DNA of 64,000 bases from Rubritepida flocculans DSM 14296 (GTDB taxonomy: Bacteria > Pseudomonadota > Alphaproteobacteria > Acetobacterales > Acetobacteraceae). This document shows positions 1-8,528 of this stretch, one piece after another (within the stretch, counting starts at the first letter, position 1; each line of letters begins with the position of its first letter). The DNA is taken from NCBI RefSeq assembly GCF_000425365.1, contig NZ_AUDH01000002.1, positions 124,001-188,000 of the forward strand, written 5' to 3'. The notes below the pieces were generated by a model that was not told the origin of the DNA, did not search any database, and saw only the letters and a list, made by a program, of their open reading frames with translations. The position numbers were made by a program, and so were the translations under genes.

Positions 1-502
1 GGCCCATGGAGCCGATGCCGGAGGAGCCGAAGCTCACCGCCTCCGGCGCGCGGCGCGCCGCCGCGGCATAGTCCTGCAGGGAGCGGATGGGGCTGTTGCC
101 CGCCACGGCGCAGAGGATGGGCGCGCCGCCCATCAGCGCGATGTAGCTGAAGCTGCGCGCCGCGCTGTAGGCGAGGCCCGTCTGCATCTGCGGCAGCAGG
201 ATGAGCGGGCCCGGCGTGGTCAGCAGCAGCGAGTAGCCGTCGGGCCGCTCGTTCGCCGCCGCCGTCAGCCCCACCGCGCCGCCGCCGCCCGCGCGGTTGT
301 CGATCACGAAGGGCTGGCCGAGGAGGCGCTCCAGCCGCTCCGCCACCGGGCGCATGATGAGGTCCGAGGCGCCGCCGGGCGTGAAGGGGATGATGATGCG
401 CACCGGCCGGTTGGGCCAGGCGGCCTGGGCGGAAGCGAGCCCGGGCGCAAGGGCGGGGGCCGCGAGCAGCGGCAGCGAGAGGAGGGAGCGGCGTGTCGTC
501 AT
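1..502 (-). CDS. Bug/TctC-family periplasmic receptor, C-terminus beyond window
   Basis: Reading back from the ATG at 502 gives a secreted protein that starts MTTRRSLLSLPLLAAPALAP, with a signal ending near ASAQ. The mature start (AAWPNRPVRIIIPFTPGG) is the hallmark of Bug/TctC extracytoplasmic solute receptors, followed by the family's D-N-R-G-G-G block. Only the first 167 codons lie in the window. These receptors bind carboxylates or other small organic acids, and many have no dedicated permease. None is visible here. The ligand cannot be predicted. Confidence 0.9.
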   Translation of the reverse strand, partial: MTTRRSLLSLPLLAAPALAPGLASAQAAWPNRPVRIIIPFTPGGASDLIMRPVAERLERLLGQPFVIDNRAGGGGAVGLTAAANERPDGYSLLLTTPGPLILLPQMQTGLAYSAARSFSYIALMGGAPILCAVAGNSPIRSLQDYAAAARRAPEAVSFGSSGIGSMG

Positions 503-633
503 GCCCCCGGGCATCGCGCCGCGCGCCGGGCGAATCCAGCCCCCGCGCGCGGGCCAAGGCGCCTGGCTGCGCGTGACCTGCCCAGCCTCTCGCCAGCGGG
601 GCGCGGGGCCTGCCCATGGAGAGGGCGCGCCGG

Positions 634-1449
634 TCACCCCTCCGGCATCGCCTGGGAGAGCCGGCCGCCCAGCCGCAGCGGCGCGACGCGCCGCGCCATC
701 CCCGTCGCGTCCTGCGTCTCGACGAAAAGCCCGCAGAGCGTGGCCTCGCCCTCGGCCGGCGCCAGGCGCTCGCCGGGCATCTTGCGCCAGAAGCGCAGCG
801 CCGCCCCGCCCTTCTGCATGCCGATCACGCTGTCGTAGTCGCCGCACATGCCGGCGTCGCTCTGATAGGCGGTGCCGCCGGGCAGGATCTGATGGTCCGC
901 CGTGGGCACATGGGTGTGGGTGCCGATGACGAGGCTCGCCAGGCCATCGAAGGAGTGCGCGAAGGCCTGCTTCTCGCTGGTCGCCTCGGCGTGCAGGTCG
1001 ATGAGGGCGGCGTGGATGGTCTGGCCGAGGCGGTGCTTCGCCAGCTCCGCCTGCACGGCGCGGAAGGGGTCGTCCAGCGCCTCCATGAACAGCCGGCCCA
1101 TGGCGTTGATCACCAGCGCGCGGCGGTTGCCCGGCACCTCCACCACCACCGCCCCCTGGCCCGGCGTGCCGGGCGGGAAGTTGATGGGGCGGATCACCCG
1201 CCGCTCCTCCTCGAGGTAGGGGATGATCTCCTTGCGGTCCCAGGCGTGGTTGCCGAGGGTGATCACATCCGCCCCCGCGGCGAGGAAGGCGCGCGCCATC
1301 TCGGGCGCGAGGCCGAAGCCGTGCGAGGCGTTCTCGCCGTTCACCACCACGAGGTCGAGCGCAAGGCGCGTGCGCAGGCCGGGCAGCTCGCGGCAGAGCG
1401 CCTCGCGCCCCGCGCGGCCGACGACATCGCCGAGGAAGAGGATTCTCAA
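634..1449 (-). CDS. YmdB-family metallophosphoesterase (TIGR00282-like)
   Basis: The 271-residue product is a dinuclear-metal phosphoesterase of the YmdB family, whose characterised members hydrolyse 2',3'-cyclic nucleotides. Metal-binding motifs appear in order: GDVVGRAG at the N-terminus (Asp8), NGENASHG, GNHAWDRKE and GTHTHVPTAD. The family signature SDAGMCGDYDSVIG is near the end. I chose the TTG at 1449. It gives MRILFLGD, the family's normal N-terminus and length, and makes a TTGA overlap with the stop of the upstream folate gene. The longer open frame reading through that gene is out of register with it. The two genes are therefore probably translationally coupled. Confidence 0.9.
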   Translation of the reverse strand: MRILFLGDVVGRAGREALCRELPGLRTRLALDLVVVNGENASHGFGLAPEMARAFLAAGADVITLGNHAWDRKEIIPYLEEERRVIRPINFPPGTPGQGAVVVEVPGNRRALVINAMGRLFMEALDDPFRAVQAELAKHRLGQTIHAALIDLHAEATSEKQAFAHSFDGLASLVIGTHTHVPTADHQILPGGTAYQSDAGMCGDYDSVIGMQKGGAALRFWRKMPGERLAPAEGEATLCGLFVETQDATGMARRVAPLRLGGRLSQAMPEG

Positions 1450-1991
1450 ATGCGGATGACCCCAAGCTCCGTCGCGATCGCCGGCAGCCGCACGTCGAAC
1501 GGCCCGGCCGGCACCCGCGCCACCTCCTGCGCCGCGTAGGCGAGGCCGAGCCGCCCGGCAAGCGGCAGTTCGGCCAGGGTGCGGTCGTAATAGCCGCCGC
1601 CATAGCCGAGCCGCGCCCCCGTCCGGTCGAAGGCGAGGAGCGGCACGAGCAGGAAATCCGGCGCGACGGGCTCGCCCGAGGCGGGCGCCAGCGTGCCGAA
1701 GCGGGCGGGGGCGAGGGGCTCGCCCGGCGCCCAGGCGCGGAAGGCGAGGGGCTGGCCCCGCGGCGGGGTGACGGGCAGGGCCAGGCGATGGCCGCGCGCG
1801 TGCAGGGCGAGCAGCAGCGGGCGCGTGTCGATCTCGCGCCCCATGGGCCAGAAGCCGGCCACCAGCGCACCGGGCGGGGGCGGGGCCTCGCGCAGGACCA
1901 CCTCGGCCAGCCGCGCGCCGAGCGCGGGGTCGCAAGCCTCGCGTCGGGCCAGCGCCTCGCGGCGCAGCGCGGCCTTCTCGGCCTCGATCAC
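1446..1991 (-). CDS. fthC: 5-formyltetrahydrofolate cyclo-ligase
   Basis: The 181-residue enzyme converts 5-formyl-THF to 5,10-methenyl-THF using ATP, recycling a dead-end folate. The family core LLVPLLAFDRTGARLGYGGG followed by YYDRTL is intact, as is the N-terminal basic helix (RREALARREA). The start is GTG at 1991. It overlaps the YmdB-like gene by four bases. In many proteobacteria this gene follows 6S RNA. Here the gap to ybjQ is only 22 bp, so no 6S gene fits. Confidence 0.92.
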   Translation of the reverse strand: MIEAEKAALRREALARREACDPALGARLAEVVLREAPPPPGALVAGFWPMGREIDTRPLLLALHARGHRLALPVTPPRGQPLAFRAWAPGEPLAPARFGTLAPASGEPVAPDFLLVPLLAFDRTGARLGYGGGYYDRTLAELPLAGRLGLAYAAQEVARVPAGPFDVRLPAIATELGVIRI

Positions 1992-2013
1992 GCGCGGAGC
2001 GCCGCCCGGGCGC

Positions 2014-2382
2014 TCACGCGCCGGGCCGCGTCCAGGGGCTCGCGCCCGGATCGGCCGGCAGCGGCTTGAGGCGCACGGCGGTGCCCGAGGCGGTGACCAT
2101 CAGCATGCCGTTGTTCGAACCCAGCACCTCGTAGTCGATGTCGATGCCGAGGATGGCGTCCGCCCCCAGCGCCTGGGCCTGCTGGGTGAGGTTGGTCATC
2201 GCCGTGTCGCGCGCCGCGCCGAGCTCGCGCTCATAGGTGCCGGAGCGGCCGCCCACGATGTCGCGCAGCCCGCCGAGCAGATCCTTGAACAGGTTCACGC
2301 CCAGCACCGCATCGCCGAAGACGACGCCGAGATAGGCCTCGACCTCGCGGCCCTGGATGGTGGAGGTGGTGGCGTAGAGCAT
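2014..2382 (-). CDS. YbjQ/UPF0145 family protein
   Basis: The 122-residue cytosolic protein matches the UPF0145 (YbjQ) heavy-metal-binding-like fold along its whole length. It has an N-terminal [19 protein letters not shown] block, a middle Y-E-R-E-L-x-x-A-R helix, and the [16 protein letters not shown] segment. Family members form pentamers of unknown function. The gene begins 21 bp beyond the 3' end of tRNA-Gln on the same strand, so the two may share a transcript. Confidence 0.88.
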   Translation of the reverse strand: MLYATTSTIQGREVEAYLGVVFGDAVLGVNLFKDLLGGLRDIVGGRSGTYERELGAARDTAMTNLTQQAQALGADAILGIDIDYEVLGSNNGMLMVTASGTAVRLKPLPADPGASPWTRPGA

Positions 2383-2403
2383 GGGGCGGGGCTCCGCTCG
2401 GGC

Positions 2404-2478
2404 TGGTTGGGGCGCCAGGATTCGAACCTGGGAATGGCGGTACCAAAAACCGCTGCCTTACCGCTTGGCGACGCCCCA
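2404..2478 (-). tRNA. tRNA-Gln (anticodon TTG), CCA encoded
   Basis: On the minus strand, the acceptor arms TGGGGCG and CGCCCCA pair fully. The anticodon stem GCGGT/ACCGC encloses TTTTGGT, giving anticodon TTG. The T arm contains GGTTCGAATCC. The 3' CCA is genomically encoded. The discriminator base is A rather than the G73 favoured by bacterial GlnRS, and the first pair is U1-A72. U1-A72 is a known identity element for the GatCAB amidotransferase, which suggests Gln-tRNA is made by transamidation here (inference). Confidence 0.95.
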
Positions 2479-2500
2479 GCCGGGCGCGGTGTAGCGAGGC

Positions 2501-3364
2501 TCAGCCGGGCGCGTAAAGACCCCCGCCGGCCCGCCACCAGGCGGCGGGCAGAAGCGCGGCGGCGGCCTCGGCCGCGGCGGGGGTGGCGAAGAGGGCGAAG
2601 CAGGTGGCGCCCGAGCCGCTCATCCGCGCGAGCAGCACGCGGGGCAGGGCGCGCAGCGCCGCCAGCACCTCGCCGATGGGCGGGCAGAGGGCGAGGGCGG
2701 GCGCCTCCAGATCATTGCCGAGCCGCGCGAGATCCGCCGCCATGGCCTCGGCGCTCGCCCAGGCGGCGGGCAGGGCGGCCTCGGGCGAGAAGCCGGCGCC
2801 GGAGGCGGCGCGGGCGCGGAACACGGCCGGCGTGGCCAGCGGCAGGCCGGGATTGACCAGCAGCAGCCCGCAGGGCGGCAGGCGCGGGGCGGGCAGCAGC
2901 CGCTCGCCCACCCCCTGCATGCGCGCGGGGCGCGAGGGCACGCAGACCGGGATGTCGGCCCCGAGCGGCGCGGCCAGCGCCATCAGCGCCGCCTCGTCGA
3001 GCCCCGCGCCCCAGAGGCGGTTGAGCAGCCGCAGCGCGGCCGCCGCATCGGCCGAGCCGCCGCCGATGCCCGAGGCCACGGGCAGGCGCTTCGTCAGCCG
3101 CAGCGCCGCCCCGCCCGCCACACCGGCCCGCGCGGCCAGCGCCCGGGCGGCGCGCAGCACGAGGTTGTCGGGCTCACCCGCCAGGGCCGCGCCCTGCGGG
3201 CCGTCCAGCGCCAGGGTGAGGGCGGGGGCGGGCTCGGCCGCCAGCGCGTCGCAGGCCGGGCCGAAGACGGCCAGGCTGTCGAGCAGGTGGTAGCCGTCCG
3301 CCCGCCGGCCGGTGACGTGCAGGAACAGGTTGACCTTGGCCGGGGCGGCCTCGTGCTCGGTCAT
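2501..3364 (-). CDS. ispE: 4-diphosphocytidyl-2-C-methyl-D-erythritol kinase
   Basis: This 287-residue GHMP kinase phosphorylates CDP-methylerythritol in the MEP isoprenoid pathway, which supplies the C5 units later used for squalene and hopanoids. It starts with the family's A-P-A-K-V-N-L-F-L-H-V block and the R-x-D-G-Y-H-L-L-D-S segment. The ATP-binding glycine loop is VASGIGGGSADAAAALRLLN. A C-terminal MSGSGATCFALF motif is present. It follows the TPR lipoprotein gene by 7 bp on the same strand, so both are likely on one transcript. Confidence 0.96.
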   Translation of the reverse strand: MTEHEAAPAKVNLFLHVTGRRADGYHLLDSLAVFGPACDALAAEPAPALTLALDGPQGAALAGEPDNLVLRAARALAARAGVAGGAALRLTKRLPVASGIGGGSADAAAALRLLNRLWGAGLDEAALMALAAPLGADIPVCVPSRPARMQGVGERLLPAPRLPPCGLLLVNPGLPLATPAVFRARAASGAGFSPEAALPAAWASAEAMAADLARLGNDLEAPALALCPPIGEVLAALRALPRVLLARMSGSGATCFALFATPAAAEAAAALLPAAWWRAGGGLYAPG

Positions 3365-3371
3365 GGCGGGA

Positions 3372-5096
3372 TCAGCGGCGCAGCGCGGCGGGCAGGGCGG
3401 AGGCAGGCAGGCCGTTGGCCAGCTTCTCGCGCAGGCGCCGGGCCTCGTCGGGCTCGGGGTCCATGGTCAGCGCCCGGCTCCACTGGAAGCGCGCCTCGTT
3501 CTGCCGGCCCGCGGCCCAGTAGGCGTCCCCCAGATGGTCGTTGATGGTGGCGCTGCGCGGCTCCAGCTCCACCGCGCGTTCGAGCTGCTGGATGGCGCCG
3601 GCGATGTCCCCCATGCGGAAGAGCACCCAGCCCAGGCTGTCCACGATGTTGCCGTCCTGCGGGCGCAGCGCCACGGCGCGCTCCAGCATCTGGCGCGCCT
3701 CCTCCAGCCGCTCGCCGCGGTCGGCCCAGGTGTAGGCCAGGTAGTTCAGCACATAGGGCTGGTCGGGCGAGAGGCCGAGGGCGCGCTGGAAATCCGCCTC
3801 CGCCCCCGGCCAGTCGCCCGAGCGTTCGCGCGCGATGCCGCGCGCGTAGAAGAGCGGCCAGTCATGCGGGCGCACGGACTCGAGCCGCGCGATGGCCTGG
3901 TCATAGGCCGCCGCCGCCTCGGGGAAGCGCGACCGCCGGCGCAGGATGTCGCCCAGCCGCACCAGGGGCTGCGGCAGGCTGGCCAGGCGCTGGCCCGCCT
4001 CGGCCAGCAGCCGCTCCGCCTCGGGCAGCCGGTCGAGCCGGTCCAGCAGCCCGGCGCGGCGGAGCTGCGCGGGGCCGAAGAGCGGATCCTCGGGTGGGAT
4101 GCGCGAGAGCGCCTCCAGCGCCTGGGGAAGCTGCTCGGCCTCGGCCAGCGCGTCGCCCAGCAGGAAGAGGGCGGGGCCGAAGGCGGGGCGCAGCCGCAGC
4201 GCGAGCCGCGCGAGCAGCATGGCCATCTCCTCCAGCCCCTGGCCGCGCAGCGCGGCGCCCAGCGCGACATAGGCCTCGGCGACGCCATCGGCCGGGGTGG
4301 CGATGGCGCGCTGGCCCAGCACCACGGCGCGCGCGGGCTCCAGCGCGGCCAGGGCCAGCTCGTCGTGGCTCTGGCCGATGCGGTCGAGCAGGCGCAGCGC
4401 CTCCCCGCCGCGGCCGGCGCGCTGCAGGATGCCCGCGGCCAGCAGGGCGAGGCGCAGCGTGGGCTCGGGCTGGTCGGCCAGGGCGAGGCGGACGAAGCGC
4501 TCGGCCTCGCGCGGGCGGTTGGCGGCATCGGCGATCAGCGCCGCGTGCAGCGCGTTCAGCGCGCGGAAGCGCCCCTGCTCGGCCAGCGGGCGGAGATGGG
4601 CGAGCGCCGCCTCCGTCTGCCCGCGCCCCGCGAGGCTCCAGGCGATGAGGGCGGGCTGCAGCGCCTGCACGGGCCCCTGGCGGGAGAGGGCGCGGGCGCG
4701 CTGCTCGGCGCGGTCCCAGCGCTGGGCCACGATGTCGGAGCCGTAGAGGACGAGCTGCGCGGCGAGATTGTCCGGCAGGCGGCGGGCGAGGCGCAGCGCC
4801 TCCGCCCGGCCATCCATCAGCGCGGCCATGAAGGCGCGCTGGATCAGCTCCGGCTGGTCGGGATCGGCGCGGAGCGCGGCGAGCAGGCTCTCGGCGGCGG
4901 CGGCGGTGTCCTGCTCCTCGGCGGCGAAGCGGCCCACGAGATACTGGCCGAAGACGCTGCCGCCCGACGCGCCGGGCCCGCCGCCCGGGATCAGCCGGCC
5001 GGAGCGGTCCGCGAGGCCGCCGCTCCCTGCCGCGCAAGCCGCCAGCAGGGAGGCGGCCAGCATCGCCAGGTGGCGGGGAAAGCGGCGTTGCGCCAT
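3372..5096 (-). CDS. tetratricopeptide-repeat lipoprotein
   Basis: From the ATG at 5096 the 574-residue product begins MAQRRFPRHLAMLAASLLAACAAG. This is a short lipoprotein signal with the acylated Cys in the LLAAC box. The rest is helical TPR repeats. The clearest are at the C-terminus, around Y-A-R-G-I-A-R-E-R-S-G-D-W-P-G-A-E-A-D-F and PYVLNYLAYTWADRGERLEE. The longer open frame to 5183 would put the signal 29 residues inside and is less likely. Such proteins are usually envelope scaffolds. No enzymatic motif is seen. It is co-directional with ispE, 7 bp away. Confidence 0.85.
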   Translation of the reverse strand: MAQRRFPRHLAMLAASLLAACAAGSGGLADRSGRLIPGGGPGASGGSVFGQYLVGRFAAEEQDTAAAAESLLAALRADPDQPELIQRAFMAALMDGRAEALRLARRLPDNLAAQLVLYGSDIVAQRWDRAEQRARALSRQGPVQALQPALIAWSLAGRGQTEAALAHLRPLAEQGRFRALNALHAALIADAANRPREAERFVRLALADQPEPTLRLALLAAGILQRAGRGGEALRLLDRIGQSHDELALAALEPARAVVLGQRAIATPADGVAEAYVALGAALRGQGLEEMAMLLARLALRLRPAFGPALFLLGDALAEAEQLPQALEALSRIPPEDPLFGPAQLRRAGLLDRLDRLPEAERLLAEAGQRLASLPQPLVRLGDILRRRSRFPEAAAAYDQAIARLESVRPHDWPLFYARGIARERSGDWPGAEADFQRALGLSPDQPYVLNYLAYTWADRGERLEEARQMLERAVALRPQDGNIVDSLGWVLFRMGDIAGAIQQLERAVELEPRSATINDHLGDAYWAAGRQNEARFQWSRALTMDPEPDEARRLREKLANGLPASALPAALRR

Positions 5097-5215
5097 GCGG
5101 CGCAGCATAGCAGCGGCGTTGCGCGGCGCATCATCTTCCCGCGATGGGAGCGACCAGAAAGCCACAGCGCGGCAAAACCGCAACAGTGACGTTCATCTTG
5201 CGTTCAGGCCAGCCT

Positions 5216-5345
5216 CATGCCAGCGGCCGCCGGTATGGCCTTGTCTGGCACGCCGCCGCCACGCCGGGCCCCCGCGCGGCCTGCCGCGTCGGGTGGCGCC
5301 AACCCGGCCTGCGCGATGCGTCCGGCGCGACCGCCGGCCCCATCA
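5216..5345. repeat. dispersed intergenic element, copy 1 (about 130 bp)
   Basis: The left end is CATGCCAGCGGCCGC (5216-5230). The middle carries TGGCACGCCGCCGCC. The right end is a hairpin with arms 5315-5327 and 5332-5344 (11 of 13 pairs) around a 4-base loop. The same layout and blocks recur at 18694-18821. The stop codon of the class II aldolase (TGA, 5345-5343) is built into the hairpin arm, so the element probably ends that transcript. It fills most of the gap before the TPR lipoprotein gene. Confidence 0.7.
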
Positions 5346-6005
5346 GCGCAGCGCCAGCAGCCGCGGCGCCATGCCGATGCTGAGCCGCCGGCCATAGCCC
5401 TCGAACTGGGCGCGCACCTCCGCGAGCTCGGCCTCGGAGAGCGGCACGGGCTCCACCCGCGCGGCCAGCATGTCGAGATACATGCCCGCGAGGTTCTCCA
5501 CCTCCCGCGCCAGGGTCTCGGCCTCGCGCATGCTCTGGCCGATGGCCACCACCCCGTGGTTGGCGAGCAGGCAGGCCCGCCGCCCCTCCAGCGCCGCCAC
5601 CGCGGCCTCGGCCAGCGCCTCGGTGCCGAAGAGCGCATAGGGCGCGCAGCGGATGTCGCTGCCCCCGGCGAGCGCGATCATGTAGTGGAAGGGCGGGATG
5701 TCCCGCCGCGCGCAGGCGAGGGCGGTGGCGCGCGGGCTGTGGGTGTGCACGATCGCCATGGCCTCGGGCCGGGCGGCGTAGATGGCGCGGTGCAGCCGCC
5801 ACTCGGAGGAGGGCTTGCGCCGCCCGCCCGCCGGCTCGCCCTCCATGGTCATCTTCACGAGGTCGCCCTCGGTCAGCGCGTCATAGGCGAGGCCGGAGGG
5901 GGTGATGGTGAAGCCCCTGGCCGTGCGGAAGGAGAGGTTGCCCGCCTTGCTCGGCATGAAGCCGAGGCGGTCGAGGCGCTGGGCGGCCTCGATCAGGCTC
6001 GTCAT
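5343..6005 (-). CDS. class II aldolase/adducin family protein
   Basis: The 220-residue protein resembles L-fuculose-phosphate aldolase and related zinc aldolases. Visible residues are the N-A-G-N-L-S-F-R phosphate-binding region (here KAGNLSFR), the acidic residue in PSSEWRLH, the zinc pair in IVHTHSPRATALA, and the third zinc His in LLANHGVVAIG. Substrate is uncertain and could be a sugar phosphate or a decarboxylated analogue. The ATG at 6005 overlaps the GST stop by four bases (ATGA), so it is the last gene of the ETF-QO/small protein/GST/aldolase run. Its TGA lies in the repeat hairpin. Confidence 0.85.
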   Translation of the reverse strand: MTSLIEAAQRLDRLGFMPSKAGNLSFRTARGFTITPSGLAYDALTEGDLVKMTMEGEPAGGRRKPSSEWRLHRAIYAARPEAMAIVHTHSPRATALACARRDIPPFHYMIALAGGSDIRCAPYALFGTEALAEAAVAALEGRRACLLANHGVVAIGQSMREAETLAREVENLAGMYLDMLAARVEPVPLSEAELAEVRAQFEGYGRRLSIGMAPRLLALR

Positions 6006-6613
6006 GCGGCCTCGCGCAGCGCGCGCGCCCGGAGCGCGGCGGGGCGGTTCAGGCAGCGGTCGAGCCAGGCCTTCACCCGCGTGTGCCCGCCCCAGTCGTA
6101 CTTGTTCGCCCAGGCGCCGTAGAGCACGCCCGCGAGGTTGCAGTCGGCGATGGTGAAGGCGGGGCCGAGCAGGAAGTCGCGCCCCTTCAGGTGCTCCTCC
6201 AGCACGTCGAGCCGCGCATCGAGCCCCGCCTTGCCCGCGGCGGCCTGGCCCGGGTCGCGCTCGGCGGGGGGGCGGAGATAGCTGTTGTAGGCCCATTGCA
6301 TGGCCGCGGGCTCCACCTCGGTGGCGGCCCAGAGCGTCCATTGCAGCACGCGCGAGGCGTCGTCGCCCGCGGGCATGAGCGGCGGGCCCGCCTTGGCGGC
6401 GAGGTGGAGGTTGATGGCGAGGCTCTCGAAGAGCACCAGCGCGCCATCCTCCATCGCCGGCACCTTGCCGTTGGGGTTCACCTTCAGGTGCTCGGCCGTC
6501 TTCGCGCCGCGCATCGCGTCCACGGGGACGATCTCATAGGCGAACCCCGCCTCCTCGGCGGCCCAGATGCAGCGGAAGGTGCGGGATTTCGGCGTGCCGT
6601 GCAGGCGGATCAT
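6002..6613 (-). CDS. glutathione S-transferase family protein
   Basis: The 203-residue protein has an N-terminal thioredoxin-like domain (roughly 1-80) with K-S-R-T-F-R-C at the usual active-site position and the cis-Pro/ES glutathione site in KVPAMEDGALVLFESLAINL. An all-helical C-terminal domain follows, ending in FTIADCNLAGVLYGAW. It overlaps both neighbours by four bases. Its exact substrate is unknown. The operon context with a quinone oxidoreductase suggests redox or detoxification work (inference). Confidence 0.88.
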   Translation of the reverse strand: MIRLHGTPKSRTFRCIWAAEEAGFAYEIVPVDAMRGAKTAEHLKVNPNGKVPAMEDGALVLFESLAINLHLAAKAGPPLMPAGDDASRVLQWTLWAATEVEPAAMQWAYNSYLRPPAERDPGQAAAGKAGLDARLDVLEEHLKGRDFLLGPAFTIADCNLAGVLYGAWANKYDWGGHTRVKAWLDRCLNRPAALRARALREAA

Positions 6614-6816
6614 GGGCTGTTGCCGTCCTTGCGGAGCGCGGCGATGGCGCGCGCGTGTTCGACCGTGGAGCGCTGGAAGCGCACGAGCAGCGCCGCCCAG
6701 AGGATGAGCACGAGCAGCGCCCAGAGGAAGCCGTGGTGGCGCAGCAGCAACGTCGCCGCGACGATCCAGCCGAGCGAGAGGAGCATCCCCTGGCGGAGCA
6801 GCGAGATCAGCGGCAT
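6610..6816 (-). CDS. small membrane protein, unknown function
   Basis: This 68-residue protein has two hydrophobic segments (about residues 10-26 and 29-46) and a charged C-terminal tail (VRFQRSTVEHARAIAALRKD). I do not recognise a family. It starts 7 bp after the ETF-QO stop and overlaps the GST start by four bases (ATGA), which is good evidence that it is translated. It may assist the membrane-associated quinone oxidoreductase, but that is only positional inference. Confidence 0.7.
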   Translation of the reverse strand: MPLISLLRQGMLLSLGWIVAATLLLRHHGFLWALLVLILWAALLVRFQRSTVEHARAIAALRKDGNSP

Positions 6817-6823
6817 GGCCGGG

Positions 6824-8452
6824 CTACATCCCCCCCGGATAGTTCGGCCCGCCGCCGCCCTCGGGCGTGCGCCAGTCGATGTTCTGGGTGGGGTCCTTGA
6901 TGTCGCAGGTCTTGCAGTGGACGCAGTTCTGCGCGTTGATCACGAGGCGCGGCGCGCCCTCCTCCACGCCCACCGCCTCATAGACGCCGGCGGGGCAGTA
7001 GCGGCTCTCGGGGCTCGCGTATTTCTCCCAGTTCTCGCCCAGCCAGCGGCCCGGGTCGCGCAGCACGAGATGCGCGGGCTGGTTCTCCTCGTGGTTGGTG
7101 TTGGAGAGGAACACCGAGGAGAGCCTGTCGAAGCTGATCACGCCATCGGGCTTGGGATAGGCGATGCGCGGCGCCTCGGCGGCCTTCTTCAGCCTGTCGT
7201 GGTCGCTGTGGTGGCCGAGCGTCCAGGGCGCCTTGCCGCGGAACACATAGGCCTCCAGCGCCGCGTTCAGCATGCCGCCCCAGAAGCCGAACTTCGCGAA
7301 GCCGGGGCGGATGTTGCGCACCGCGCGCAGCTCCTCCCACACCCAGGAGGCCTCGAGGCGGCGCGGATAGGCCTCCAGCACCGCCGGGCGCGCCTCGGCC
7401 GCGAGCGCCTCCGCCACCGCCTCGGCCGCCAGCATGCCGGACTTCATGGCGGTGTGGGTGCCCTTGATCTTGGGCACGTTGAGGAAGCCCGCCGCATCGC
7501 CGATCAGCGCCCCGCCGGGGAAGACGAGGCGCGGGATGGACTGGAAGCCGCCCTCGTTCAGCGCGCGCGCGCCATAGGCGATGCGCTTGCCCCCCTCCAG
7601 CATCGGCCGCACGGCGGGGTGCTGCTTGAAGCGCTGGAACTCCTCGAAGGGCGAGAGCCAGGGATTGGCGTAGTCGAGCCCCACCACGAAGCCCACGCTC
7701 ACCAGGTTCTCGCCGAACATGTAGAGCCAGGAGCCGCCATAGGTGTCGGAGGAGAGCGGCCAGCCCGTGGAGTGCCAGATCAGCCCGGGGCGGTGCTTCT
7801 CCTTCGGGATTTCCCAGAGCTCCTTGATGCCGATGCCATAGGTCTGCGGCGCGCATTCCGCGCGCAGGGCGAAGCGGTCGAACAGCGTCTTGGTCAGCGA
7901 GCCGCGGCAGCCCTCGGCGAAGAGGGTGTAGCTGGCGCGCAGCTCCATCCCCGGCTGGTAGTTCGCGCCCTTCGTGCCGTCCTTCTCGATGCCCATGACG
8001 CCGGCGACGACGCCGCGCACCTGGCCGTCCTCGACGATCGTCTCGGAGGCGGCGAAGCCCGGATAGATCTCCACGCCCAGCGCCTCGGCCTTCGCCCCCA
8101 GCCAGCGGCACACATTGCCGAGGCTGACGATCCAGTTCCCCGCATTGTGCATCTGCGGCGGCGTGGGCAGCCTGAAGGCCCGCGTCTCGGTGAGGAACAT
8201 GAAGCGGTCCTCGCCGGCGGGGGTGGCCAGCGCCGGCGGGTCCTCGCGCCAGTCGGGCAGCAGCTCGTCCAGCGCGCGCGGCTCGAGCACCGCGCCGGAG
8301 AGGATGTGCGCGCCGATCTCCCCGCCCTTCTCGACCAGGCAGACCGCGGCCTCGGGGGCGAGCTGCTTCAGCCTGATGGCGGCGGCGAGGCCCGAGGGGC
8401 CGCCGCCCACGATCAGGACGTCGAACTCCATGCTCTCGCGCTGCTCGTCCAT
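6824..8452 (-). CDS. electron transfer flavoprotein-ubiquinone oxidoreductase
   Basis: The 542-residue enzyme takes electrons from ETF (fatty-acid and amino-acid dehydrogenases) and reduces ubiquinone at the inner membrane. The FAD Rossmann motif is DVLIVGGGPSGLAAAIRLKQ, close to the N-terminus. The quinone-binding middle region is typical. The C-terminal 4Fe-4S site is clear, with CPAGVYE and NAQNCVHCKTCDIKDP. I chose ATG 8452 (MDEQRESMEFDVLIVGG). The open frame extending to 8971 has no family similarity and antiparallels the UDG gene. It leads the operon with the small membrane protein, GST and aldolase. Confidence 0.96.
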   Translation of the reverse strand: MDEQRESMEFDVLIVGGGPSGLAAAIRLKQLAPEAAVCLVEKGGEIGAHILSGAVLEPRALDELLPDWREDPPALATPAGEDRFMFLTETRAFRLPTPPQMHNAGNWIVSLGNVCRWLGAKAEALGVEIYPGFAASETIVEDGQVRGVVAGVMGIEKDGTKGANYQPGMELRASYTLFAEGCRGSLTKTLFDRFALRAECAPQTYGIGIKELWEIPKEKHRPGLIWHSTGWPLSSDTYGGSWLYMFGENLVSVGFVVGLDYANPWLSPFEEFQRFKQHPAVRPMLEGGKRIAYGARALNEGGFQSIPRLVFPGGALIGDAAGFLNVPKIKGTHTAMKSGMLAAEAVAEALAAEARPAVLEAYPRRLEASWVWEELRAVRNIRPGFAKFGFWGGMLNAALEAYVFRGKAPWTLGHHSDHDRLKKAAEAPRIAYPKPDGVISFDRLSSVFLSNTNHEENQPAHLVLRDPGRWLGENWEKYASPESRYCPAGVYEAVGVEEGAPRLVINAQNCVHCKTCDIKDPTQNIDWRTPEGGGGPNYPGGM

Positions 8453-8528
8453 CTTCGGCCCTCCCCGACGCCCGCACCCCACCCCTACCGCGAAGCCCCG
8501 CCTCGCGGAAGTTGGCGCGGCGCGGTAG

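Noticed and set aside
1992-2013. 6S RNA gene, often next to the 5-formyl-THF cyclo-ligase gene
   Set aside because: Only 22 bp separate the two genes, so there is no room.
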